Shown: one piece after another, positions 22,025 to 31,078 of the stretch | How positions within the stretch are numbered: position 1 is the stretch's first letter | Layout of the letters: each line of letters begins with the position of its first letter | NCBI GenBank assembly: GCA_902984215.1 | Contig: CADWAF010003531.1 | Span: forward strand, 1-44,314 | Direction: 5' to 3' | Length of the DNA: 44,314 nucleotides | Origin: Willaertia magna | Taxonomy: Eukaryota > Heterolobosea > Eutetramitea > Acrasida > Naegleriidae | Notes under the pieces: generated by a model | Told to the model about the DNA's origin: nothing | The model's database searches: none | What the model saw: only the letters and a program-made list of their open reading frames with translations | Translations under genes and position numbers: made by a program

Positions 22025-23126
22025 ATGGTGGAATCAACTGGTGAAATTAAAGAACAAGAATCAACAAAGACAACTAATAAGATTGATTTTCCTTCTACTT
22101 TTAAACAGTTCGATGTGATATTTTCTAAACAGTTTGGAAAAGTTGAACTTAAAGAATTTTCAACTTTAAAACCAAAAGAAAATGATTGTTTTTTAATTCA
22201 AGGTTTTGCTTGTGGTGCTACAGGTGGGGAGACGGCCTCATTAACTAGTAATTATATTGTTGAACAATTAAACTTACCTGTGGTTGGAGAAATTGTTAGT
22301 GACAGATTCCTTCCATTGGGTGTGATCAGAGAAGGTCAACCCACAGGTGGAATTAAACTTAATGGAAACGAAAATATTTTAGTAATGACTAGTGATTATG
22401 AAATAAAAGATCCAGGCATTCAGAATGACATTGTGAAATGTATTTTTGATTTTTGTGAAAGACATAAAGTTAAAACTTTAATAAGGTAAGTTTCAACAAT
22501 AGAATATTGATTTCGTTAAAAAATGTAGTGTTGATGGATTAGATGTAGATCCAACAAAGAAAAGAAACAGTGTAGAGGAATTAAAACTAGGAATCTCTGC
22601 AGGTTCTGGTTCTGAGGAAAGTGACTGGATGGATGAGGACAATTCCCAAGCCTCTTCTTTAGCTGACTATGGGGATGAGGATTTGACAGACGAACATTAT
22701 ACTGAAGGACCTAAAAGTGCCGAAGAGTTGTTGAAAAAGTTAGAAAATGAAGATAATAAGGAACAAAAAGTGTGGTTTGTAACCAACGATGAAGAATTGG
22801 CTCAGAGATTGGAACAATTCAATGCCCTTCCTGCAAGAGAAATTGCCTGTACAGGAATATCAGGCGGAATATTAAGCCAATCCACTGTTCGCAAAATGGA
22901 CACAAAAATCCTTTGCTTATTTGCCCCTTTGAATAAGTTTCTTAGAATTGGAACAAGGTCTAGCATTGTTCTCATCCATTCTTTAGATAAAATAATGGGA
23001 AACAATGTTGTGATTGATACATCTGAATTGAAAAAGAGTGCAGAAAACTTGGAGAAGAAGTTGAAGGAAGCAATCAACAAATTGGGGCCCGTAAAAAACT
23101 TGCCAGAATCATCAATGTACATGTAA
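22025..23126 (+). CDS. PAC2-family protein, proteasome-assembly-chaperone-like
   Basis: Exons 22025-22485 and 22529-23126, separated by a 43-nt GTAAGT...AATGTAG intron, give 352 residues. The PAC2 fold is recognisable: FLIQGFACGATGGETASL, LPVVGEIVSDRFLPL, NILVMTSDYEI, and after the insert REIACTGISGGILSQS near the C-terminal third. PAC2-family proteins include eukaryotic PSMG2/Pac2, which pairs with Pac1 to build the proteasome alpha ring, and archaeal PbaB-type chaperones. Compared with PSMG2 (~260 residues) this protein carries an acidic insert at about 175-232 (EESDWMDEDN...DYGDEDLTDEH). The first AG in the intron would leave only 17 nt and was rejected; the chosen acceptor restores ISVDGLDVD. 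The C-terminus is a helical Lys-rich stretch rather than a clear HbYX tail (it ends SSMYM). Whether it is the true PSMG2 orthologue is open. Confidence 0.8.
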
Positions 23127-23280
23127 ACAAAACTTAGTTTCCATTAAACCTTAAGTTGTTCAAAAATAATTAAAGGTAATTTAATAAAGTGTTTTGGTTT
23201 TATGTATATAAATTTACAAAGTAATTTAATATAAAATTATAAAATTAAATAAAAAAGTTTGTGTGGAAAAATAAATAAAT

Positions 23281-24597
23281 CTACTCTTGTTCAGCAGTAG
23301 TTTCTTCTTGTGTTTGTTCAAGCTTTTGCTTTTTATCCTCAGGTGCATTCATTTCAATTTCGAATTGAGGTTGATTTTCTCTCTTATGACTAATTTCTTC
23401 TTCAGTTGTTTGTTCTTCTTGTTTTGTTGGTGTTTTAACTTGTTCACCAATCTTTGGGAATTGGTCGTTCTCTGTTACAGAAGAGACAGAAGCAAATTCC
23501 TTCTTTTCCCAAGTAGCATTAGTGGAAGCTTGAACGTTAGAAGAATAGATCTTAACTTCAGCATTCTTTACCTTTTCCTTCTTTTTGGTTGTTGCTAAGG
23601 CCTTTTCTAATTCTTTTTGTTCCTTACTTGTTTCCTTTGGTTGTTTCTTTTCCTTCTTTTCAGTTTCTTTCTTTTCTTCGGAAGTTTGTTCTTGATCTTT
23701 CTTTTCCTTCTTTTCTTTCTTAACTTCTTGTTTCTTTTCTTCAACAGGTGGTTGAACAACTGGTTCTCTTACATTGGTTTCCCAGAAATCTTCTGCATTT
23801 ACGTATGGATTTCTAATAACATTGGATGGTTTTCTTTCTTCAACCTTCTTTTCTCTTTTTGGTTTGTTTTCAATTTCTTCTGCAGATGCACTGCCTTCTT
23901 CAACTTCTTCATCAGAAGTTTGTTTCTTTGGCTTCTTTTCAGTTTTCTTTTTATCATCTTTCTTTTCAGTCTTCTTTTCAGATTTTTTATCTTTCTTTTC
24001 AGTCTTTTCTTCCTTCTTTTCTTCTTCAACTTGCTTAGTTTCTTCAACAATAGTTTTGAAGATTGATTTGTTTGGTTTTTCCTTCTTCTTTTCATTCTTC
24101 TTCTTGTTTTCTTGTTGATTTTCTGTTCTTTTACGTCCAGTAACTTCAGGTCTAGTGACTACTTGGAAACCAGCTTCTTTTGCTTCATTTTTATCTCCAG
24201 TTAAAGCAGCTTGTTTTTGATTCTTCTTCTTGGAAACCTTTTCTTTTGGTTTTTCTTCAACTTTTGGTTCTTCTTCTTCTTGTGCATTCTTTTTGTTTAA
24301 TCCATAGAATTCTGCAACATCAAGTTCTTCAAACTTAGCATTGGAAGCTTCTTCAAGATCTTTTTCATCAATTTCAACTTTTAATGGTACTCTTTCCTTT
24401 TGCTTCTTCTTTTTTTCTTTCTTTGTTGGTTTAGGAGCAACAATATCAGATATTATTGTAACTTGTTTAGTTGGGCCTTTAATAATTTGATATAATTAGA
24501 TTAATTATTATTATAAATTATATTTACCTTGTAATTGTGTTAAAGCAAAAAATATAATGGCACCAGCAGCAACTGCTAGGATGGCATAAAGCAGCAT
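23281..24597 (-). CDS. Membrane-anchored Lys/Glu-rich protein
   Basis: Exon 1 (24597-24528) encodes a hydrophobic anchor, MLLYAILAVAAGAIIFFAL. A 51-nt intron (24527-24477, GTAAAT donor, TTAAAG acceptor) follows, and exon 2 (24476-23281) reads without interruption to TAG, giving 421 residues. After the anchor the chain is highly charged, rich in EKK, EEKK and KKTEKKD repeats, with islands of ordinary sequence: EELDVAEFYGLNKK, AGFQVVTRPEVTGRKR, NPYVNAEDFWETNV and ATWEKKEFASVSSV. I count two methionines and no cysteine. The layout (short lumenal end, one helix, long charged cytosolic arm) resembles ER ribosome-receptor p180/RRBP1 or LYRIC/metadherin, but I see no alignable domain. Probably an ER or nuclear-envelope protein with a largely helical or disordered arm (inference). 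Stops are convergent with the PAC2 gene, 154 nt apart. Confidence 0.75.
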
Positions 24598-24924
24598 TGT
24601 ATAAAAGATGATTTAACTAAGATTATTTTTTTTAACAAAATATGATCTTGTTGGGTTGGGTAAAAAGATAATCACTTAGTTTTTTGTTAAATAGATTATT
24701 TTTTTTTAAAAATTTTTCACTTTTAATACAAGCCTTTAGAAAGCTCTTAAAGAGCATCGACGTGTCCTTGAGAAGCAACAATAAGTCTTTCCATTTTACA
24801 ATAATGCTTGTTGTTGGGGATGTGATAACGTAACCAAAACTTATATAAGGCCTTTCTAGATTACAGGTAATCAAGAATTATTTGCTTGTAGTTTAGATAG
24901 TAAGCTAAGCTCATCAATAAAGCT
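24598..24924. promoter_or_regulatory. Promoter region of the Lys/Glu-rich gene, with two inverted repeats
   Basis: These 327 nt separate the NSE2 stop from the upstream-pointing Lys/Glu-rich gene. They contain a 13-nt inverted repeat GCTCTTAAAGAGC (24743-24755) and a 14-nt one, GATTACAGGTAATC (24859-24872). A TATATAAG string lies at about 24843-24850, some 250 nt from the ATG. The inverted repeats could be operator-like protein sites. The only longer frame here lacks an ATG. Confidence 0.4.
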
Positions 24925-25680
24925 TTATTCGTCCTCATCATCAGATAATTCGAATGCAGATTGCATTTCTTGTTCTTTTTCTTTTTGAGCCTTTTCTATA
25001 GCCTTCTTGATTTTGTGGGTCATTTCTGCATCTTCTATCAAATCGGAAACTCTAATGTTTTTAACAGAACAACCGGCAACAGGACAATCAACACACCCTT
25101 CTTTTTTAATCATTTCAATAATATTAGATTTTTCATATGAATGTCCACATTTCTTGCACTGTATAGGATTAGTAAAGTATTGTTTAGTGTACGGACATTG
25201 AATTGGAATAAATTCTTGGGTCATTACAATGTCTTCATCTTCTTGAACTCCCCAATTTAATTCAGCATTTGGTTTGTGAACTCTTAATATTCCTAAGTGA
25301 AATTGTTTATAATAATCTTCCTTCTTAAATTCCTCTTCAGTAGATATTTTTGGTTTATTATGTTTACTTTTCAATTGTTCATATCTATTCTCAACATTAG
25401 GTATATCACTGGTATCTCCTAGTTGCTCTAAAACTTTTAAATGATTTTTTTCCACATGTAATAAATTTATATAGTTTTTGACACAAGTTTCCAAGCGATT
25501 AATTTCTGCTTTATTTTCTTGATATTCATCTGTTTCCGGAGTAGTTAACATTTCTATTTCTTTAGCTAATTCCGAGACTTGATCTATATATTCTAATATT
25601 GTTCCCATGTTTTCTTTGTGTTTTTCTTGCATGTTCTTTGCTTCAATTTTCAAGACATCCCCGCTTCCTCTGTTCCACAT
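24925..25680 (-). CDS. NSE2: NSE2/MMS21 SUMO ligase of the SMC5/6 complex
   Basis: Single-exon 251-residue protein, matching the ~247 of human NSMCE2. The N-terminal ~115 residues form long helices that dock on the SMC5 coiled coil. The SP-RING is at about 162-216: CPYT, NPIQCKKCGHSYEK and CPVAGC, with the zinc ligands Cys178, His180, Cys199 and Cys204 in place. The enzyme transfers SUMO to SMC5/6 and other chromosome proteins during DNA repair and replication-fork restart in the nucleus. The acidic C-terminus (ELSDDEDE) may be a SUMO-contact tail. The gene is head to head with condensin CAP-D2, 264 nt apart, and the two probably share a cell-cycle promoter. Confidence 0.93.
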   Translation of the reverse strand: MWNRGSGDVLKIEAKNMQEKHKENMGTILEYIDQVSELAKEIEMLTTPETDEYQENKAEINRLETCVKNYINLLHVEKNHLKVLEQLGDTSDIPNVENRYEQLKSKHNKPKISTEEEFKKEDYYKQFHLGILRVHKPNAELNWGVQEDEDIVMTQEFIPIQCPYTKQYFTNPIQCKKCGHSYEKSNIIEMIKKEGCVDCPVAGCSVKNIRVSDLIEDAEMTHKIKKAIEKAQKEKEQEMQSAFELSDDEDE

Positions 25681-25888
25681 CGTGCAAATTCTTTTGTGTT
25701 GTTGTCGTTTTTTTTCTAATTTTTAAAATTCAAGTAATTATTGTATTTAGTAAAACCTAGAGGTAGCCCGAAAAATTGTTTGCACTTACAGTAGTTTTTC
25801 GCTTTCAACACAAGGAATTGGATGAAGTAACATGTTTGAACTACAATTGCCTTCAAGTCAATATGGATGAAGGGTTGAAACCTTTGCA

Positions 25889-25896
25889 TTCCCGCC
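25889..25896. promoter_or_regulatory. E2F-like site 1 (TTCCCGCC)
   Basis: TTCCCGCC (reverse GGCGGGAA) matches the core of the E2F consensus TTTSSCGC, where S is G or C. It lies about 50 nt upstream of the CAP-D2 ATG and about 210 nt from that of NSE2. It pairs with a second site 6 nt away. Match by eye only. Confidence 0.5.
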
Positions 25897-25902
25897 ATAA
25901 AC

Positions 25903-25910
25903 TGGCGCCA
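25903..25910. promoter_or_regulatory. E2F-like site 2 (TGGCGCCA)
   Basis: TGGCGCCA is palindromic, and on the minus strand it reads AATTGGCGCC, close to the E2F consensus TTTGGCGC. Together with site 1 it makes a tight pair, as in many S-phase promoters. The string is otherwise rare in this AT-rich window. Confidence 0.5.
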
Positions 25911-25944
25911 ATTTTTTAAATTTAAAAAAAATAAACAGAAAAAA

Positions 25945-28900
25945 ATGGACGGTGATTTCATAACAAATTTTGAAATTCCAATAAACCCCCAAGATTTAGA
26001 AAAAGAAACCGACAAAAGTTTTTATGTAGATGAAATATTAGATGTGAATACTTTTAATTCTTCTGAATCTCACTCTTTCTTGGATGGTTAGTAATTTTTT
26101 AATTTGTTTTTTTGAAATAATTCAATTATCATTAGAAACCGATAATAAACTTAATGACAAACCTTACGCAATTACCAACAAGGAAATATTTGTCACAATT
26201 TACAGTTATATTCATCACTTTGGAACATTAAACGACAGTGCAAAGATAAGATTAGTCGATATTTTGACATCTAATCTCACTTCTCTACTTACCAGTATTA
26301 CAAATATTTTCTTTCACAACTCTCAAAGTCAAAGTGGAGATGATTTTGATCACGTTGTAAATGTTCATAAAAACGCTTTAAAGATGCTTATATTTTGTCT
26401 TTATTGGGTAATAACAAAATATGAGAAAGAAGAAATTGAAACAACCAATGAGTCAGCAGCTGGAAAGAAGAAAACAAGAAACAAAAAGAGAAGAAAGAGT
26501 GTAATTGAAATGGATTCTTGGAAAGAAAGAATTATTGAAATACTTTGTGCAACTTTAAAACACGATTTGGCAAGTCTTTGGAAAAGAGAAAAAGCAGAGG
26601 ATGCTTTTGTCTTACTTTTCTTTAAAACTGCTTTCACTATGATGGAAAACCCAGAAAATTTAAAATCAGCCACAGTTAAAGAAGCAATATTCCGTCTCAT
26701 AATTACTGCCCTTCAAGTTACCTCTGATAGTTTACAAACTGTAGTATCTTCAATATTGCATATGATAATGACAAGTGAACACATGGTGACATGTATTGTA
26801 GACATGATAGAATTAATTGTAAGAAGTTCTGCTCCATTAGAGATTGCAATTGATTCCAATAGCTCTGTTGGTAAATTGTTTGTTAGTGAGCTTTTTCGTG
26901 AAATTGGAAGATTAGACAATGATGAATTGAACAAAGATACAACTGGTACAAAGTATCTTTCTCTATTTATTACTGAGATGGGAGAAAGATTACCACAAAC
27001 AATACTTGCCAATATGAGTGTTGTCATTTCTCACTTGAATGATGAATCTTATCAAATAAGAAATTCCATAATTCACTCCATATCTAGAGTTGTAGCTACT
27101 GTGTTAATAACGTCTTCCACTGAAAACAACAGTAGAAATACAACATCTGAAAATCTTACCAAAAAAACAAGGGACCAATTACTTGGAATTTTAGAAGAAA
27201 GAGTCCAAGATGTTAATGCTTACACTAGAAGCAAAGTAATTCAATGTTGGTCTTATTTATGTGAAGAAAAAGCGATACCATTGAATGTACTACCTAAGGT
27301 TGTTGATTTGGTGATTGGAAGACTTTATGATAAAAGCGCTTTTGTTAGAAAGGCCGCTGTTAACTTTTTAAAATCTATATTAGAATTCAATCCATATGGT
27401 GGAGATCTAAGATTAACATTATTTAAAGAAAAATTAGAAGAGGCCAAGAAATATTTAGAGTCAATACCAAAGTTGACTGAAACAGAAAAAGAAATCCAGT
27501 TGGAGTCAGAAAGAGAAGAAGAACAAGGTAGAAGACAAGCATCTGTTAAACTATGCTTATTCTTTAAGGAGGCAATAAGATTTGTTGAACAAATGCATGA
27601 AACCATACCTTCCACTTGTCAACTTTTAAACTCAAAAACCAGCTCAGACGTTATTGAGTGTATTGAATTTTTTGTGAAATCTTACAATTTTAAGTTAGAA
27701 GCCTCCGTCATCGGTCTTAAAAGATCTTTAAAGTTGATTTGGTCTCCAGAGACAAGTGTTAGAGACGCTACTTCAGAAGCAATTCAATCAATTTTTATGG
27801 ATTTAAACAAATTAACAAATGCTAGTATGTGTATTGAGGTTGCAAAACAATTTGCAGAATTTGTAATTGGATGTACAAAATCAGAAATATCTGCTTTGGA
27901 ATGTATTGTCAACATGACTGTCCTCAAAGATAAATTCCCAAAGGTGTTATTCCTTGCTTTGTGGGAATTAATATCCGACCAATATTCTGACTATCATTCT
28001 ATTGGTGCAATGATAATACTGGGTATGATAGCAAGTGCAAGGCCAGAGGCTATAAGAAGAAAATTAAAAACTCTAATAAGTGATGGATTAGGTGAAAGAA
28101 GTGAAAAGTCACCAATATTAGCGACCTATGCATTCTCTGTTCTACAAAAATTGTCCATGGACGATTCAAGTGAGGCATTCAAAGAAAATGAAAAGAAAAA
28201 GAAAGGGGACGATGATGAAATGCTTAAATATGCTGGAGGAAATAAGAATTTCAAATTGGCTAATGATCACAAGTTATTCAAAATTATAGTTGATAGAGTT
28301 ATTGACAGCGAACAAAAGGTGAATCTTAATGATTGGGTTATCTTCACCGAAAGTGCACTTAATTGTCTATTTTCTCTATGTGAACAACCTGAACAATTAG
28401 CTCACCATATTATCAAAGAAATCTCAGTAAAGACAAATATTGGAAAAGATAATAATTCAGAGGAAACTAATGCTATTTCTATTTCTACCCATGAATTGAC
28501 CAAATTGCTTTTTTTATTAGGACATTGCTCTTTGAGGGAACTAGTTCATATTGAACAATTATTCAAAAAAGCCAAAAAGATTAGTGCTAAAGCAGTCACA
28601 AAACCTGCTTTGCCTGAGAAAAAAAGAAGAGGAAGAAAGAAGAAGGAAGATGCCCAAAAAAGAGGTCGTGAAGAATATGAAGAAGACCAAGAAACAACTG
28701 CAATAGAACAAGAGTTAGGTTTCTCTAATTTAGATGACCATGTCTTAGAGGAAGCCTTTGAAGAAAAGGAGAAGGGAATTATTACAGACAAAACAATATA
28801 TGGGTCATATCTTCCATTAATACTTAATATTTGTTGTGATAATTCTAATATGTACAAATACTCTTTGTTAAGAAAAACAGCAATTCTTACTTTATGCAAA

Positions 28901-30349
28901 TATATGTGTGTAAGTCAAGAGGTTTGTGACAGCAATATGAGGCTTATTTTCAGTATATTATTGAAAACTCCAGAAATATTATCAAAGCAAGCTATGGATG
29001 GCTATGCATCAATAAGAAATAATATAATTGTTAGTATTGGGGATTTGGCATGTAGATTCCCTAATTCTGTAGAGAGATACATTCACCATCTTTATAGTTG
29101 TCTTAGAGATAAGGACTCAAGAGTGAGAAAGAATACCCTCCTAGTACTTTCTCATTTAGTTTTAAATGATATGGTAAAGGTTAAGTCAAATATTTTTGAA
29201 ATTGTTAGATGTATTGAAGACAGTAACGAAGAAATATCCCAAATGTCTAAATCTTTCTTTACAGAACTTTCAAAGAAGTCCTCTGGAAACAATAATCCAA
29301 TTTATAATTTATTGCCGACTATATTGAGTAATCTATCGCATAAGAGTGCAGATATTTCAGCAGAGTCTTTCCAAAACATTATGAAATTCTTAATTTCATT
29401 TGTCACTAAGGTCCAACATAATGAAAAGCTTGTAAAGAAACTTTGTCAACGTTTTGACCTTGTTTGCATAGCTAGCTCTACTTCAACAGTAAATAATGGA
29501 GAAGTCTATGAACAACTTCCTCAAGACGAAGATTTGAATGAATATACAAAACAATCGCAACAGGAGACATCAGATGAAATTACTAAGACAGATGTTAATG
29601 CAGACACTATCCAACAATGGCGAAATTTAGCATATTGTTTAACACAACTAACTTTCAATGATAAGTGTGTACAAATACTACTTTCTGAAGAGTGCTTAAA
29701 ATCTTACAAAAAAGCTTTAATGGATTATGAAGTATATGAATATCTTTCATGTATTCCTGCAAAGTATAAAAAGAATGCTTCTGGAAAAGGAAAGAAAGCA
29801 AATAGTGAACTTGGTGTTTTGAGTAATGAATTAAAAGAAGCAATTGACGAATGGGAGAAACAAATCAAAACACTTCACATTAAATTGAGTGAAGAAAATG
29901 GTTTAATGTCAAAGTTCCAAAGGGATGAGGCTGATGATGGATCAGAGGATGAAGATAATGGAGAAATTAAGGCTAAAAAGTTAAATAGAAAAGGAACTAC
30001 AAATTCCTCAAAACAAAGCAAGAAATCTACACGAAAGGGAAGAGGCAGAAGAGCAAAAGATTATGAAGAAGAAGAAGATAGTGCTGAAGAAACTGAAGAG
30101 GAAGAAATTGATATGTTATTTGATGACGAAAGTGAAGATGAAAAGGAAGAAAGTGATTTAGAGTTATTTGATGAAGAGGAAGAAGAAAAGGCAAAAGAAA
30201 AATCCCCCAAAAAAGGAAATTCAATCGAGACAAAAGAAGCAGATGAGTCAGCCGTACAAATAGTGGTAAGCGAAGAAGAGGAGCCGCCACAAGAAACTGT
30301 AATAAGAAAGAGAAGAACATCAAGAAGAAAAGTATCCTTGAATGTATAA
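25945..30349 (+). CDS. CND1: Condensin subunit CAP-D2 (CND1)
   Basis: Exon 1 (25945-26086) and exon 2 (26136-30349) flank a 49-nt intron with a GTTAGT donor, giving 1451 residues (human CAP-D2: 1401). The spliced start FEIPINPQDLEK and YVDEILDV matches the family's F-LPLSPEELLK and YVVQEVL. TIYSYIHHF and HKNALKM follow as in the N-terminal condensin domain. HEAT repeats fill the middle. The Cnd1 signature is at about 1035-1085: DKDSRVRKNTLLVLSHLVLN and DMVKVKSNI. The last ~150 residues are alternating acidic and basic low complexity, ending RKRRTSRRK, the likely DNA- and CDK-regulated tail. CAP-D2 is the HEAT subunit of condensin I that loads on mitotic chromosomes. An ATG at 26084 lies across the splice site in another frame and was not used, because it omits the conserved N-terminus. 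Confidence 0.95.
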
Positions 30350-30491
30350 TACTTATTTTTACACAATACAAACTATTTTGTAAAGTTTCTATTTATTACC
30401 TTTTTTCACTTTTGTATACTATTTTCAACCACAGACATTATTTAAAGATTAACACAGCATCTTTAATTCTTTACAACAATCAAAATAAATA

Positions 30492-31046
30492 ATGCCAGAA
30501 CAAAGCTTTGAAAAATTAAAGAATTTAATCAAAGATATTGAATACTGCATGTTAAGTTCCACTACTAAGGATGATAGAGGAAATGCGTATAGTAAGTTGT
30601 CATATTATTGAATACTTTAAGACAATAATATCAAAGTTCATTCAAGACCAATGAAGACATTATGGGATGAAGATGGTTTGAGAAATCAAAGACTTTACTT
30701 CTTCACTTCTAAAAATTGTGCAAAAACCAGAGAATTAGGAAATAATGGTCAATGCAATTTGAGTTTCTCTGATGCTTCCAACCACACTTATGTTTCAGTC
30801 AGTGGTACTGCTAGTTTTATGGAAAATGACAGAGAATTGATTAAGAGATTATGGAATCCATTCTTTGACATGTACTTTAAGGGAATTGACGATCCAAATC
30901 TTTGTATTATGGTTATTGACATTCATCACTGTGAGTATTGGGATTCTTCACAAGGAAACATGATGGCTATCATCACTACTTATATTAAAGATGCATTAGG
31001 TATTAAGGAACCAATTCAAACTGAAAATGTTAAACTTACAGTTTAA
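30492..31046 (+). CDS. Pyridoxamine-phosphate-oxidase-like flavoprotein, GSP26 type
   Basis: Exons 30492-30591 and 30637-31046 around a 45-nt GTAAGT...CAAAG intron give 169 residues. The fold is the FMN-binding split barrel of the general-stress-protein-26 branch (YdaG-like). Visible features are MLSSTTKDDRGNAYIHSRPMK, where the splice rebuilds the typical G-xx-HSRPM strand; LYFFTSKNCAKTREL; NLSFSDASNHTYVSVSGTA; LWNPFFDMYFKG; and HHCEYWDS. Members bind FMN or a related flavin; their substrates are mostly unknown, and this subgroup does not make pyridoxal phosphate. No targeting signal is seen, so it is likely cytosolic. It is bacterial-like in type and widespread in protists and fungi. Its stop is 32 nt from the convergent INTS2 stop. 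Confidence 0.87.
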
Positions 31047-31078
31047 TTAATCTAATAAAATTTGTGTTCTTATTTATT

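Larger units (their letters stand above)
25681..25944. promoter_or_regulatory. Shared NSE2/CAP-D2 promoter
   Basis: 264 nt lie between two divergent ATGs. A GC-rich island at about 25886-25911 stands out in otherwise AT-rich DNA and carries two E2F-like sites (listed separately). A-runs precede the CAP-D2 ATG. Both genes act on chromosome structure, so joint S/G2-phase expression is plausible. Frames crossing this stretch are not supported as genes. Confidence 0.6.

Noticed and set aside
22486..22502. 17-nt intron in the PAC2 gene using the first AG
   Set aside because: It is far below the 40-nt floor seen in the other genes. The AG at 22527-22528 gives 43 nt and keeps the frame.
23287..24118. 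Several overlapping plus-strand Phe/Leu/Ser-rich frames
   Set aside because: They are the antisense of the Lys/Glu-rich exon: EKK repeats read backwards give poly-Phe/Ser/Leu. They have no independent start context or family match, and the minus strand is open for the whole 1.2 kb.
24632..24874. 80-residue minus-strand frame between NSE2 and the Lys/Glu-rich gene
   Set aside because: It begins with TTG, has no family match and lies in the promoter.
25716..26015. Minus-strand 99-residue frame over the NSE2/CAP-D2 promoter
   Set aside because: It overlaps the conserved first exon of CAP-D2 on the other strand and matches nothing.
26084..26134. Alternative start of CAP-D2 at ATG 26084 without splicing
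   Set aside because: It would replace the conserved FEIPINPQDLEK N-terminus by intron translation; the 49-nt intron restores the family sequence.
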